A stretch of 64,000 bases of DNA from Podocnemis expansa (lineage: Eukaryota; Chordata; Testudines; Podocnemididae): assembly GCA_007922195.1 (NCBI GenBank), contig ML681981.1:8626958-8690957 (forward strand), given 5' to 3'. How positions within the stretch are numbered: the first letter of the stretch is position 1; the number at the start of each line of letters is the position of its first letter. The notes under the pieces were generated by a model. The model had not been told where the DNA came from. It did not search any database and saw nothing but the letters and a program-made list of their open reading frames with translations. This document shows positions 45,113 through 58,460 of the stretch, one piece after another. A program made the translations under genes and the position numbers.

Positions 45113-48100
45113 GGAAAGTAACTTACTGATTTTTCTATCTTTGGGCATCCACCCCATTTATAACTGATTATTCACAAATTTGTTAGCTAGCATGGCTAAA
45201 CTGGGGCTTATATATCACTCCTTCTCCCTGCCCTCTCCCCGTGTCATTGGGGCTATTTCATTAGAGGAGTTAGTGCAATATTTCTGACATTTGCAAATAT
45301 ATATATTACAGGTATGTCAGTACATACAACTTGCTTTATGTTCTTAATAATTTTATCACAGGTCTCGCTGTATAAACATTTCCTGTTTTTATCACAGTGT
45401 ACAGTTGCTGACAACAGAAGATGGAGTTCAGGTTACCTGTGGGCTACTGTGCTCCCCAGGCCCCCCCTTGCTTTTTCTGGCTGCACTTACTGTGTACAAC
45501 TTCACATCTATCTGGCAATGGATACACACTGTTGTAGCAAATAAATTAATTTGACTAGTGCACTTGTTAGCTTCTAGTTAATATGCTTGCATTGGGTTTG
45601 GGGGGTGTATGTGTTTGTGTGTCTAGGTTATTTTAACACTTCCTTAAAACAATGAAACAAACTCTGTAGTTGGTATACTGTGTAGCTCTATTCTATTTAT
45701 GAAGTGTTTTCACAAAACATAAATACCGTCAACTTCCAGTAACAAAACAGTTTAGGACTTCAAGTTGTGCAGTTTAGCAAGATCCAGAACTGACCTACTT
45801 TCCTTCTTCTATCAGAGCTTTCTTCAGTCTGTTCAGTTAATTAAAGAAGTAATAAATGGCTTGCTCCTGGCGATTTTTGTTTCCTATAGGATAAGAGGTA
45901 GGCGCCCAACAGTTGTGTGTGATGAAATGATGGGTGGTTGGGGAAATGGGTGAGTTATTTAGGAAACATTTCCTATATTGATCTTCCCAAGAGGTGTTGG
46001 AGCACATAACCAGCACTGAGGAAGGAAAGGTCTAGTGAAGCTTATGGTAAATGCTTAGGGCAAAACAGCAAAAGGATTCCCCAGGCAGATCTTTATAATT
46101 GTAAAGCAAGTGGGACACTTCAGTGTCAGTCTGCTCAGCAGGGTCTCTCTGCAGGATTCAGACTTTAGTTTCAATTATTACTATGCATACTGGCAGTACA
46201 GTTTGAATTTCATGCAGGATAGTCCTGCCTGCAGTCTCAATTTCATAATAAAGTATTGTCAACAAATTCAGTGGGCTGTCTGGCTCACAGGTGTACAAGC
46301 ACAGATCATAAGTCATACTTCTCTTTTGTTTAGACAGATAACATCATGTTATCCCACCCAATCCAGGCAGACAATCACTTCTCTTTGCCCTCTTTCAGTT
46401 AGACAGATGAGAAGGACCTTGGAGGATAGAGTGGAAAGATGAAAGTAAGGTAGCTTGCAGTTTGGGCCTAACTAAAACTTCATCATGATGACAAAGAATG
46501 TATTATTTAAATGAAAATTCTGGTTCTTAGTCTGTTCTTTCTTTCTTATTCTCCTTGGTTTCCCCATGCTACACTGCTCCACATTGTGTTCCTAATTAAA
46601 TTTCCTCACTTCATGACATGAGAAACAGTGTGGGAGGGGAGTCAGAGTCTCACTTGTATGCAGCCTTTGAACACTTCTGTTGTGAAGTTCATCATACCTT
46701 GAGACTAGGACAAGTAGTAACAATGACCGAGAGAGGCAACTATGTTATCATAGGATTTTTTTTTTTTTTTTTTTTGCACATGGAAGGAACAACTTGGAAC
46801 TGTGTGTGTTCCTGCTTAGTAAAGTGAGATGATACTTGCCGGGGTTTGTGAGTCTGCATCAGCTTTTTAGTCCCTTGTGTTTTGACAGTAACTTTCATAA
46901 GCCCTTTACATGGCATTTATACACGACTGAAGTGAGATTAAAACAACAGTTCATTGCTAATGTTGTAGCTTTCCAGATAGCAGTGTATAAATAACTCAGG
47001 CTTCCAGGAGCAGCCACTTTGTATAAGACAGAAACCCCCTTTTGAGATGGTAGTTACAAAGTAGAAGACTTCTGTATTGTGGTTATATACGTCTTTCAGG
47101 CACATAGAATTCCTGTAGTTCTGTCCTGTGTAGCTATGTGACGCATGTACATCGCTTCCTCTGCTTTCGAGATGCATGCAGATGCTTAACTGTGCTCAGA
47201 ATTCAGCCTTTATTTTCAATTCCCTAAGGATGTGGCAGACCAGAACTGCTGAGAGAAAATTTAAGAATAAAGAAGTTGATACTCATATTTATAAAGACAA
47301 AATTAAGACTCTACAGTAAAACATTTTAAATATACCCACCTTGGAGACTGAAATAGATTATTTACTGAAAAAAATGATGAAAATTGATGCTGGCCCTCCC
47401 CTGTGGACACGGGGTTCAGAAATCAATGTAAAGTTTATATTGTTCAAACTGGATTTCTCTGTGTTAAAGTCAGCTGTACAACTTAAAAAAAAATGTACAC
47501 AGGATTTAACAATACGCTCAGCAGCAGAGTTTTAATCAAGATCATACATGGTTCAGCTCTCTCTAGCAGGAGACTGAAATGATTATCTTGTGGACCATCT
47601 TTTCTCCTATTAATAATTTATGATGTCTGGCACCTGCAGTAGTTGCTTATGTGGAAAAATAATATGGGGTAACTATATACCTTTAACTTTTATCTGTCTT
47701 TTTGTGTGTGATTTGTTTTTTTTTTTTTTTTTTTTTTTTAAGCACTTTAAAACAAGGAGGAGGATTCTCAATAGTGGATCACAATTCATGGTTTAAGAAC
47801 CTAATATTTTCAAAGTATTTGAATTTTAAACTGTTGAGCAAGTAGTAGAATACTTAAGGGAAAGTGTTAATACCAGTCTTGACTAGTTTACTTTGCTGCA
47901 TGTACTGTTGCCTACTTAAAATTATGTGTGAATTATTGTGTGGTGTAACTTGAAATTTGGAAACAGTTGATATGAGAGAGATTCCCTGTGGATTAAATCT
48001 GTATTTAAGAGGGTTTAAACCTTGACTTTTATAGCAATAGGAAGAGTGATCTCAACTTTCAGAGAGATTCTTTGAGTTTCCATGATCTCAGCATAATCTT

Positions 48101-50581
48101 TCCTTTTTACATAAATTGACTTCCATGGAAGTTTCTCATACACGCAGCTAATCAGCCTCTCAGTAATTGTATGATTGGTCTCTAACAGGCCTTTAAATTC
48201 AAGTGTTCTTGTGATGTCTACTTCTTCTCCATTCTGTGTTTTCTCATTTCTCTTCTCTTCATTCTATTACTTTTTCCTCCCTTTGGACCTCTAAAAAAGC
48301 ATCTCCTTTTCACCTCTTAGGCCTCGTTTATGCTTAAAAGTTTTATGGACATAAGTCATCTCATGTCAACAAAACAATCCTGGTGTATACGGTGCACCTA
48401 CCCTTTTGTTGAATAAACAGAATCATCCTCACAAAAGACATAGTGCTTTTGTTGGGTGAGGTGGGGCAACACTGTGTCAATGTAGACACTGTTCCGGTCT
48501 ATACCTTGGTGTGATTTTTTTTTTTTTTTCCTTTTTCTGGCAGCAATCAACAGGAGATATGCAAGGTATTCAAGTATTTCACGTATGTCCTGTGGATTGC
48601 CTACCATCTCCTTACCACGATGTTTTAGTAGCCTGAGTCAGAGGGAAACCCCTTCTCTCCAGTTAGGTGCTACTCCTTCTACAGGGGTGGTTTTATAGGA
48701 TCGGCTTCCTGATCAGGTCTCCATAGACCTGCTCAGTCGATCAGGAGTATTAAACTGATGGCAGCAGTAAAGACAAGCCCTTTGTGTCCTTAAACTGGTG
48801 GAGGGACTATCATCCTTGAGAAGGGGAGCCTGGAGCCTAGCTCCACAAGCTGGCTGTGGATCTACCACAATGCTGGGAAACAGCAAGCTTGTTGTTGTCT
48901 CAGGGCTTGTGGGCGGCAGCCAGCATCTTGGGGGCCAGTGGGACTGCAGCCACCTGCACCCAGGCTCACAGCGAAGCAGCTGCACCTCCACCTGTAGTCA
49001 GGGCTGAATTAAGGCTCGTGTGGGCCTGGCGCTGTCCATTTTTGTGCCACCCCTTCCCCCCCACCTGTGGCAGTGCCCAACATGGGGGTCAGGTGGCGCT
49101 CAGGTACAACAACACTGGGGCTGAGAGATGGAGTTCCCCCAACACTGCCCTGTCAGTTGGTGGAAGTGTTCCTGCCTGGTAAGGATGCACTCCACTGACA
49201 CTAGAATTTCACTATGGATGTCAACCAGCACTGTAATGGTGGCTGAAGGTTGACGTAATGTATGTCGACACGTCTTTGTAGTGCACACATACAAAATGTT
49301 TACAGGTTCCCTTATCTCACATTGGCAGTTCTACTCTTAATTAAAAAGAAAAGTGAGAATATATTCAAAAAGGCTTCATAGCCAGTTTAAACACTATCAC
49401 TTGGAAATCTACCATGAAAATTAGTTTCTGATTATCAAAGATTGATAATATTAGGAAAGCCAGTGTAGCTGGAGGGGTTCAAGTACTAGGTAGGAAATTC
49501 TATGAATTCTTCCTGCTTTCTGAACTGTTATAATACTTCTAGTTAGAGTTAAAGTGATGTTTTAGAGGAGTAAAATGTATGTGTTCAGTTACGGGGGAAT
49601 GTCTAGCCATATATCACCCTGAGAACAACAGTACTTTAATCCTGGTTATCATGAGCTTGACTGAACACATTTTTTATTGCCTTCTTAAGTAATGCATTTT
49701 GCAGACCTAGCATTGATATAATGCACATGGAGAAGCTGACCTAATTTATTGATGCAGGTGTCCTCCCCCCCACCACACTTTTGATATTAACCAGACTATA
49801 GAAGTTAGAGCCAGAACAACATAGTATTGATTATGCAAACTCCTATTTTTCAAGCAGCACTGTATTCTTGGCTTGTAAATATAACAATCTTGTTGATCAT
49901 CTAGAAGTGTCTTAACGCCTGTGGAATAGCAGAGTTTCACAAGCTTGGGAACCAGAATATGGCTGTATTTGTGTGCATACATGCTAATAGAGGAATTACA
50001 GAGATCCTGAAAGATGGAATGGCTTAAAAATGTGAAAGCTGGGTGTTTCCCTAGCACATTCTGGTCACTGCTTTACTATTCCTTCTTTACACTGAAAGCC
50101 TTTCTTCACCTTTAGTCTAGCATCACATGAACAATTTAAAAAAATAATCAAACTTTAGTTCATTTTTAAACATTCAATTGGTTTGGGAGAAATGTATTAT
50201 GGAAGAATTATATGGTGTAATTTAATATTTTATCTGGCAGATGTTTTGACTGGCCCTCAGGAAAAGGGGGGAGTACAATAGAATCTGAGAGTTTTCTTCC
50301 ATTGTGAGCACTGCATGCAGAAGCTACTACATCCTGACTTACTGTACTTTTATGAGTGTATCAGGAATATTAGAATACAGAATAATTTTTCCAGATTAAC
50401 TATAGTATCGTGTAGCAACTGGTGTGCAACTTACATGGAAGTGAGTTATTCCCTGAAATAAGGACGACATTAGATTAAGTTCAATGGGCATCAAACTGAA
50501 ATAGAACTATTACTACTTATCTTGAAAAAGCAAGAGGATGAATACTACATCTTCTAAAACTAACATATAATTCATTGTTCT

Positions 50582-50745
50582 AGTTCCAAAGAGAGAGCCA
50601 TATTAGTCTAGTTCAGCAAAACAAACAAGGAGTCCTGTGGCCCTTAAAGACTAACAAATCTATTTATCAGCTCTTCACAGTGAGATTATTCTTCCACAAA
50701 AGCTCATGCGATAAATAAATTTGTTAGTTTTAAGTCTTTTTACTT
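50582..50745. mobile_element. Short foldback element of the hammerhead family
   Basis: The antisense arm begins AGTTCCAAAG, then ATTAGTCTAGTTCAGCAAAA and AACAAGGAGTCCTGTGGC. After a decayed hammerhead (TTCCACAAAAGCTCATGCG, about 50690-50709) comes the sense arm ATAAATAAATTTGTTAG. The GAAA of the core reads AAAA here. Confidence 0.65.
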
Positions 50746-52289
50746 AATGTTAAACTAGCATCTTCACAGACATGGTATATATTAGTTTACAGCATTTTAC
50801 AGGAAAAGTTAGTGGAATTTTAAATACGTTTAGAATTAAAGTATAAAAGATATGTCTCATTTTAATAAAAATAGAAGTTAATTAAGGTCTTTTAGAAAAT
50901 GAACAGCTGTTTACCTGATGCGATTGGATTTTCTCGATCAGATTCCATGAGGTAATGCCGTACGTATCAATACGGTATCTCAAAGATAGTTAGAACCTCT
51001 AGCTTTCCACAAATCCTCAGTTCACTGTGTCATGGTTTCTGGGCAATTGGATCTGTATTTCTCCTCCGTGGCCCACCAAAATATGCTTCTGGCTCCCGGT
51101 CATCAACTGTCTTGGGAAGAAATCTATGTCTCAGTCCAGCCTGACTGGGAATTTTAAGACTGCACAAACTGCTTGCGTTAAGCTGTGGTATCTCTAGCAA
51201 GTCATATTGCATAAACAGGGTGGTGCCTGTGCTTCAGTTTTCGCTGAGGGCTATGATTGACATATTGTCTATAGTTTTAAGTTACCACACAATTCCTCCT
51301 ACGGAAGCATGTTTATTCTTAAGGTAAAAGGATTACAGAGAAAACATATTAAAACCAATATACATGCATGCTTGAAAGCTTATTAGGGTTTTTATTCCTT
51401 TAAAACCCACAGCTGGATTTTCCCCATGGTTATGTGTTTGTGTCTTAGAATAAGAGGTACACTAGAGACTGGGCAAAGCAGCTGTGCATTTGTACAGCTC
51501 AGATCTCTGATCTTGCTCTTCCATAACAGGTAGTCATCAGGCAATAATAGCTTTTCAGGGTATAGCTTCAAAATGCTGTGTTTTTTACATAGGTGGAGCT
51601 AGGGAATTTGTATTAACCTCCCCTAGAAGTTCCCCAGGAAACCCACTAAACATTTACTGTCCCAGAAGTCCACACCACTCTAGCACGTTTTCAGTAGTCT
51701 TTTATACGGCCAGTACTTACATCTGTTACTCCCACATTTTACGTGCTCCCTCCGCAAAGAGGTCACATACTATTTTGGCTTGCAGCAATAAAGAAACTCA
51801 ATACAATAATGTCATCTAAGGATATTACAGTAAATTACCACGATCTGTCAAATGCTGAAAAGTTACTTTCTTATATCTATTACCAAGTACTTCCATTTTT
51901 GAAACGTTCAGTATTTTTCTGGTCTCCTTCTGCACGCCCTCTTGGTTTCATTTCATCTCTCCATCTAATAGAATTTGATATCTCAAACTCTCTAAGAGGA
52001 CAAGATTTCCTGTGATGTGAAATGGCTGAAATAACTGAAGGGCAAAACAGCCGCACAATTCTTTTTCTCTTGCTGACAAAAGCGTCATAAGAAAGAGTAG
52101 CAATGTGGCAATGCAGTGGAATGTAAAAGGCTTTCTAACAGTCACATCACTTATTTGGGTTAAACTTGGACTGATGACATCTGGTAGAATCAGGAGACAC
52201 TTAAAAATGTGGGATAGTCTTATTAACTCAAAGTTTTATCAGTGTTGTTTATTTATATATGGCGCTTATGAGACTTTTCATGGACCGGG

Positions 52290-52400
52290 TGCCCTTTGCT
52301 CTTGATGCTGCCTTTCAATCACAGAACAAAAATACAGTCCCTGCCCCAAGGAGTTTATAGTTTGAGTGTAAGAGCAGAGGTGAATATAGATAGAATGGGA
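52290..52400. repeat. Ancient SINE-like remnant
   Basis: 'acagtccctgccccaaggag' followed by 'tttatagtttgagtgtaag' is a phrase I associate with an old, widespread amniote SINE. Boundaries and family are uncertain. Confidence 0.35.
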
Positions 52401-53483
52401 AGTACAAGGCAACAATGACCCAAAGTTATATGCTTAACAAAATGATGTGCAGTTATGCATGGATGATGCTTTTTAGGAAATGGTCAGCTTATTACTTAGA
52501 AGTGTGGTTTGTGTATGTGTTTGTTTTGAAAAGAATTTTAAAACTGCATGTAAATTCTTTAGAGCTGGGACCACTCGATTCTGTTTTTCAATGAAGCCCA
52601 GTGCAGTACAGTGCAGCCCCTATTCTGCTTTTGGGCTGGAGGCATTATCTTAAGGCAAATAATCTAAAGTAACAAATGTTGTAATTCCAGTCAGTATTAT
52701 TCCAATCTTGACCATTTGCATCAGTGCTGGCAATTATGATATTAGCTGTAAAGATTATTCTTGTTTGCACCATACATTGTTTTTTGCACTGGACCACAAC
52801 TGGGCCACTAATTCATTTCTGGTGCTATCTTAACAAGGTTTCCTTTACCTTTTAGAAAGTTTAGTTTTTTTATGAAGCATCTCTTTCTCTTACCTTCACT
52901 TAAAATAGCCATGCTGTTATGTAAGTGGGAGACACTGGCTGACTTTTTTCAAAATAAAGCATAGCAAAGACTCAGGACTGGAAAAGTTGACCGGACACTT
53001 AGGTGCTCGAGGCTTGATAGACTAGCCAGGATAAAAAAAAAAAAAAAACACATGAAGCTTCTCCTACTCTAGAAGGGCCATGCTGCTTGGCAAATAACTT
53101 TTTATGTAAGGGCTAGTTTGCTCTTAACATAGCTGTATCAGTACAGCTGTGTCTCTGAGAGCATTTGTGTAGCTGCATTATGTCGGTGGGAGAGCATGTC
53201 CTGCTGACATATAGTACTGTCTACACAAGCACTTAAGATGGCAAATTTTATTATGCTCCCAGGGGTGTTTTTTGCATTCTCCTTATTGACAAAATTTTTG
53301 CTGAAATAAGAGCTGTTAGAGACAAGGTCTAATACATTTTCTCTCTGTGGCTCTGTTGTTTGTTTTGCCTCTTTCCCTTCCCAGGCTCACTTTCTTTCTT
53401 AATGTAATCATGAAGTGTCTCACTGTGATTTTCTTTTTTCCCCTTTGTCCACTACCTCTTTTCCTCTTATGGTTTCCCTATCT

Positions 53484-54205
53484 AGGCCTTGTCTACATGT
53501 AAAAAATAAATCTACCTAACTTACAGCCACTGCTGAGCTATGGCTGATGTCCATACTTCCTTCCTTGGGTTGTTGGAGTGCATCCTCACTAGGACCACTT
53601 CCACCAATTTAAGGGGCAGTTTGGTGAACTGGAAGCCTCGTCGCTCAGCACCCTGCCCGGATCCCATAGGTTCCTAAGCTCCTTGCGAATTGTCTGCTCA
53701 CTAGCTGGGAACATGGGCAAGCCACCAGGGAGTTCTCCTATCCTCTTTCCCTCTCAGGAGCTTGGAGAAGCTGCCTGGGGCTTCTCTGTTCCCTGCTATC
53801 ACCCAGAACAGGCAGCCATGTAATTAGCAATGCTGCCCATGTCAGGAGCAGGTGGAAAAACACTTGGACTTCTCACCCCATCGCCAACAGGGAGCATGCA
53901 GCAACCTATGAGTCTTGCCTCCCTCCAGCCAGGAGTGGGGAACTAACTGCCTGGGAACTGACAAGAATGACAGCCCTACCACCAATGCCTGATGCTAACT
54001 GTGCTGACAAAAGCCCTACACCTCTCATCGAGAGAGTTGGGGGGGGGGGGGGGAGAGGAGACAAAATAGAAAAACAAAACAAAAACCCCAGAAACATGGG
54101 CAATTTTGTTGTTGGGGGACTGATTGTAGTATGTGTATCACCTCTGTTCTGTCAACCAAAGCTAACTTTGTTTGAGAAAACTCTCCAGTGTAGACCAGGT
54201 CCAAA
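53484..54205. mobile_element. Non-autonomous DNA transposon with GTCTAC ends
   Basis: The left end reads AGGCCTTGTCTACATGT and the right end, read inward, GGACCTGGTCTACACTGGAG. These ends resemble the MITE at 23896 and the fragment at 62689. It has no coding region. A poly-G run of about 16 lies at 54039-54054. The target duplication is not clear. Confidence 0.5.
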
Positions 54206-54689
54206 ACTGGGATTTTTAATCTCATCCTCTGTATTTTTCCTCTGATATTGTAATCCAGTACTTGAGGGACCTCTCCTTTCTGCACATGGAGTACTCTGCA
54301 CTGCTTTAGCTTTTTTTATTCTTGCCGGAAAAGATCTCAGGCACTCTGTTTTTCCCTCAGTCAAGTCTCTTAATGGCATAATAACATATATGAAAAAAGA
54401 CAGTATCCATAAGCCAGCACAAGGACATTTCTATCTCCCTGGACACTCAGTAGAAGACTTGAAAGTTGCCATACTTCAACAACAACAAAAGAAAAAACAC
54501 TTCAAAGACAGATTTCAGCATGAAACTGCTGAGCTGGAGCTGATTTGCAAGCTTGACACAATCTGACTGGGTCTGAATAGGGACTTGGAATGGTTAACAC
54601 ATTACAAAAAGTAATTGTCCCGGTTGACACAGCCTATCCCTTTAATCAACTGGTGTGAATCATCTACCCTCTGAATTGGCTTTGACACT

Positions 54690-54838
54690 TGCCCTCCTCC
54701 ACTCTGGCATGTGTGTACCTATCTCTCAACTGTAGTTTCCACTTCATGCATCTGATGAAGTGGGTTGGAGCCCACGAAAGGTTATGCCCAAAGAAATCTA
54801 TTAGCCTTTAAGGTGCCACAGGACTTTCCTGTTTTTGA
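54690..54838 (+). mobile_element. Hammerhead-family element with a different 5' module
   Basis: The hammerhead core (54748-54787) is followed by ATTAGCCTTTAAGGTGCCAC, AGGACTTTCCTG and TTTTTGATA. Upstream is a pyrimidine-rich leader ('acctatctctcaactgtag') absent from the other copies here, which resembles the longer form of the family. The 5' limit is uncertain. Confidence 0.65.
54748..54787 (+). ncRNA. Hammerhead-ribozyme-like motif (copy 3, canonical CUGAUGA)
   Basis: GCAU (54748-54751), CUGAUGA (54752-54758), A, a 5-bp stem II of GUGGG with CCCAC and loop UUGGAG, GAAA (54776-54779), GG, UU, AUGC (54784-54787). Stem I is GCAU with AUGC. The predicted cut is after U54783. It lies in sense orientation in the INPP5A pre-mRNA, so it would be transcribed with the host gene. 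Confidence 0.65.
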
Positions 54839-55675
54839 TATATAAATGATGAATTGTATGGATAAAGTGGATTGTGAACATCTTTTCTTCTCATCTCACA
54901 ACATAAACCCACATGGTCTGAGTCTGACAAAGCCATATGTGGGGTCAGGTAGGAATTTTTCCCCTGGGCCAGATTTTTGGAGGCCCTGGTGTGTTTTTCC
55001 CTCCTCTGCAGCATGGGGGTATGGGTCATTTTGCAGATTTAAACTAGAGCAAATGGTGAAGTTTCTGTGACTCAGCCAGAAGTTAGAGCTTTATTATGGG
55101 GGTAGATGGATGAAGTTCTGTGGCCTGCAGTGTACATAAGGTCAGACTCTGTTCCCTTCTGACCTTTGTCTTTTGACTGTTGTGGAGACAGTTAATGAAA
55201 TGAGTAGTGAATTCAAAACTGATAAATGGAAATCCTTTTCCACCCTACATGTTGACTATAGAACTTACCATGCAAAGCTGTTCAATGAGGCCAAGATTTT
55301 ATATTCAAAGAGGGGTTGGACACATGTGGCTAAGAGTCTCTAGACTTGATACAGTTGATGCAAATAACATTTCTTGTTGCAGGGCATAAACTAATCTCTC
55401 ACTGCATTAGGGATTAAGATGTGCTCTTTGTAGATACATTATGTCTGCTGCTGTGGGGTTTTTGCATCTTCATCAGAACCATTTGCCTTTGGAAACAGAC
55501 TAACCTGATGAGGTGGAGCACAAATCTGATCTGTTGTGGCGATTCCTTTTCTTCTTGGGGAAGAAACAGAGAGGCATCGGATACTCTGATTTCAAGGCTG
55601 CTTCTATCGATATACAGAATATATTACTGATGCATATTTTCCAAGCAGAGAGATTAATGAGCCTGAAGTATACAG

Positions 55676-55816
55676 TAAAAAAACAACAAGGAGTTGTGTG
55701 GCACTTTAAGACTAACAGATTTATTTTTTGCATGAGCTTTCGTGGGACAAGATCCCACTTCCTCAGATGCTTCGAAGATACTTTTACTCGACTAGACTAA
55801 CACGGCTATCCCTTTT
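55676..55816 (-). mobile_element. Complete-looking short hammerhead element with perfect 11-bp duplication
   Basis: A 141-bp insertion flanked by GAAGTATACAG on both sides (55665-55675 and 55817-55827). In hammerhead sense (- strand): terminal GGGATAGCCGTGTTAGTCTA, short spacer, hammerhead core, GTTAGTCTTAAAGTGCC, ACTCCTTGTTG and a T-run. It has no coding capacity. The terminal segment is the inverse of the 3' terminus of longer copies, so the element is a partial foldback. Confidence 0.85.
55730..55770 (-). ncRNA. Hammerhead-ribozyme-like motif (copy 4, best stem II)
   Basis: On the - strand: GCAU, CUGAGGA, A, a perfect 6-bp stem II (GUGGGA with UCCCAC, loop UCUUG), GAAA, GC, UC, AUGC. It is antisense to INPP5A and opposite in orientation to copy 3, 940 bp away. 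Confidence 0.66.
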
Positions 55817-57689
55817 GAAGTATACAGGCCTGTTTCTCTAGATGTTTCTGAAGCATACAGGCCTCTTTCATAGAGGGTGACACAGGAGATCAAAAGAATG
55901 ATCAAAACCAACTGATTCACAGAGGAATTTATCTTTAGTGACTAAAGGTTAAGCACTGCTGTCAGAACTAAAACTGCATGTGCTTTTTGTGGTATGACTG
56001 TACAAGGTATCAAATATTTCTATATATATATATAATATAACTACTATATTATAATTAGTGTTGAAGACTGAAAAATAATTTGAAGTGGTTGCTCCTTCCT
56101 GTTTTTCCCTTTTGAAATGCCAGCTGAAAAATAAAGGGTCCTGGAAAGAAAGGCTGACTATGACTACCAGTGTTTGGTACCATTGGAGGCTGTATCTATC
56201 TGAAAGTCTGTAGTTTAGAGTCCAGTATACTATCCCACCTCTAGTTCTTTTCTGTTTTCTATGCCTTCTAATTTTATTCATTAATCTATAAGTTTTATTC
56301 TGCCCTTCTTTTGGATTTGTTTATTCCAATAAATCATTATATATTCCTTGGGCTTTATTTTTAACATTGTATTTCTGCGTTTGTTGGCAGGCTTTGGGAA
56401 ATGGATACCTAATGTAAATGTAACTAAAGAGATTAACAGAGGAAAATCTATATGAGCAATGTGATTTTCAGCATGTCTTTAAAACCCCTATTTGGATCTT
56501 GTCTTCATAATAAAGCAAATCCAGAACTTGTGGCAAGTTAATAGTACTTTTTTCCCTCTCTCTGATTTCTAATGTTCCTTTGAAATCTCAAGTTCAGAGT
56601 TCACTACAAACTCTTCATTTGCTTGCTGTAAATTTTGGAAGTCTGGGGTTTATATGAGTATATCAGACATATCTCTACTCTTATTGATTGCTATGTATAC
56701 TTATCGTTAATATTTTAAAATGTGATACTAGATTGTGGAAAATAATTGAACTTGCAAGCAAAAGATCATTTCCAGATTCATAACTTTTCTCTTCTTGTTA
56801 AGTGACTCTGTGAGAACTTGTTTGTAAGGTTTGTTGGAGCTCAGTTGTGACAAACTGACTAATTTTAGAGATGTTATCTGTCCCCACAGGAACAGCAAAA
56901 CTAATTTTCCCATAGGAACATCTGACTAATGTAAGCTTAACTCTTTTGCCAGAAGGGATTTTTGGATATAACTGTTCATTTAAGCTGTGTTTTCTTGGTA
57001 TTTAAAGCATTCAGAATTCAATGAAAGAATTCTGTGTTCACTTGGTATCATCAACGGTAACTGATCCATATCTGAATGCTTCAGGATTCCTATTCATTAA
57101 ACTGTGTCCTAAATACTTTCAATTGTACTAAGTTAGCTCTGAATACATCCAGATAATGTTGCAAGGGAAACTCAACTGATGATATTCCTGTTCTTAATTT
57201 CAAATTGTTTAGTGTGCAGTACTTATATGAAATATGGGATTATGAATACAAATAGCAGAAATGATCAGCTGAGATGAAATCATAGTTGTTAAAGACCAGT
57301 TATTCAGAATGAAGGTGCATGCCTAGAATTGCTGAGGCCTCATTTACTTGGAGAGAAATAGAGAAACTAATTTTTTAAACTTTTGGGTATGGCCAAAAAT
57401 CTGAAAGATTTTAGTGTGGTCTTCAACACAAATAATATCATCATTGTGTAAGAAAATATTTGGCCAATCTAATTTTAAAAACACTAACTTCTGAGGACTG
57501 GCTGTGATTCGAACATTTAGTGGGATATATATGTGGGATATGCTTCTGAGTTTTGAAAATAAATTGACAGCATATTGCTTTTCTGGACAGTGTGCAGAAA
57601 AAAGTTCTTATCCAAGTTTTGTTGCAGATTTCAAAATCATGAAGCTGACTTTGGATTGCTAGTTGAAAGCAGTTTTTAGATTAGAGGCA

Positions 57690-58460
57690 CTGTGACAGGC
57701 TGCTCCCCAAATCTGGTCCAGTATGCTGCTGTGAACCCCCCCCCCCGATCTCCACTCCTGAACACTGATTCACCCCCCTTTGCCAGATGACTCCTGAGTC
57801 AGTCCACACCAGCCTTTTCCATGCGATTGGTCCTAGGCAGCGAGTATGTATCCTCTGGCTGTTCAGGTAACAGTCCCCTAGCAAGCACCTGCAACCCCAA
57901 ATACCACAGTGGGAACTTCTGTCTTACAGGGACTGGGATGTTTCTCCGATCATCATGCACTCGTATCTGTCCATTTAACAAAGAAATGGATTGTGCTCAG
58001 ACTCCCTCATTCATACCCTACAAAGTCCACACACCTTCAGATAGAACTATTAGTTTATTGATCAGGATATGATTTTAAATGAAGAATCATAAATGAGTCA
58101 GTGGTTACTACAAGTGAAATAAATGTTACAATACGCATGCAAAACCTAAAATACTACTTGAAATGTGCTCATCTCATCCCTCAAGTCCAGCTATGATGGT
58201 TTGCAGCCTCTGGCTCTTCCAAGGCAGAGCCCAGTTCTTGTAGATGTTTCAAGATGGAGCTCCCCAGGCAGAAAGCCCCAAGCCATTCAACCACCTGGTC
58301 TCTACTTTCTGGGTTGAGGTGATCCTTTTGTTATGCACCTTTCCAGCCCCTGCTCCCAGCTTTGGCTGAGTTCTGTCTGTCTCCCTTCTCACCCTCTCCC
58401 CCGAGCCATGCAAAACATGCTACACATCTTAACACATACATAATGTTGCAGGGAGCATGA
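57690..58460. repeat. Possible dispersed repeat
   Basis: A GC-richer segment in AT-rich DNA, starting 'cactgtgacaggctgctccc', with 'ttagtttattgatcaggata' in the middle. The composition and phrasing suggest a retroelement long terminal repeat or similar, but I find no matching termini. Confidence 0.3.
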
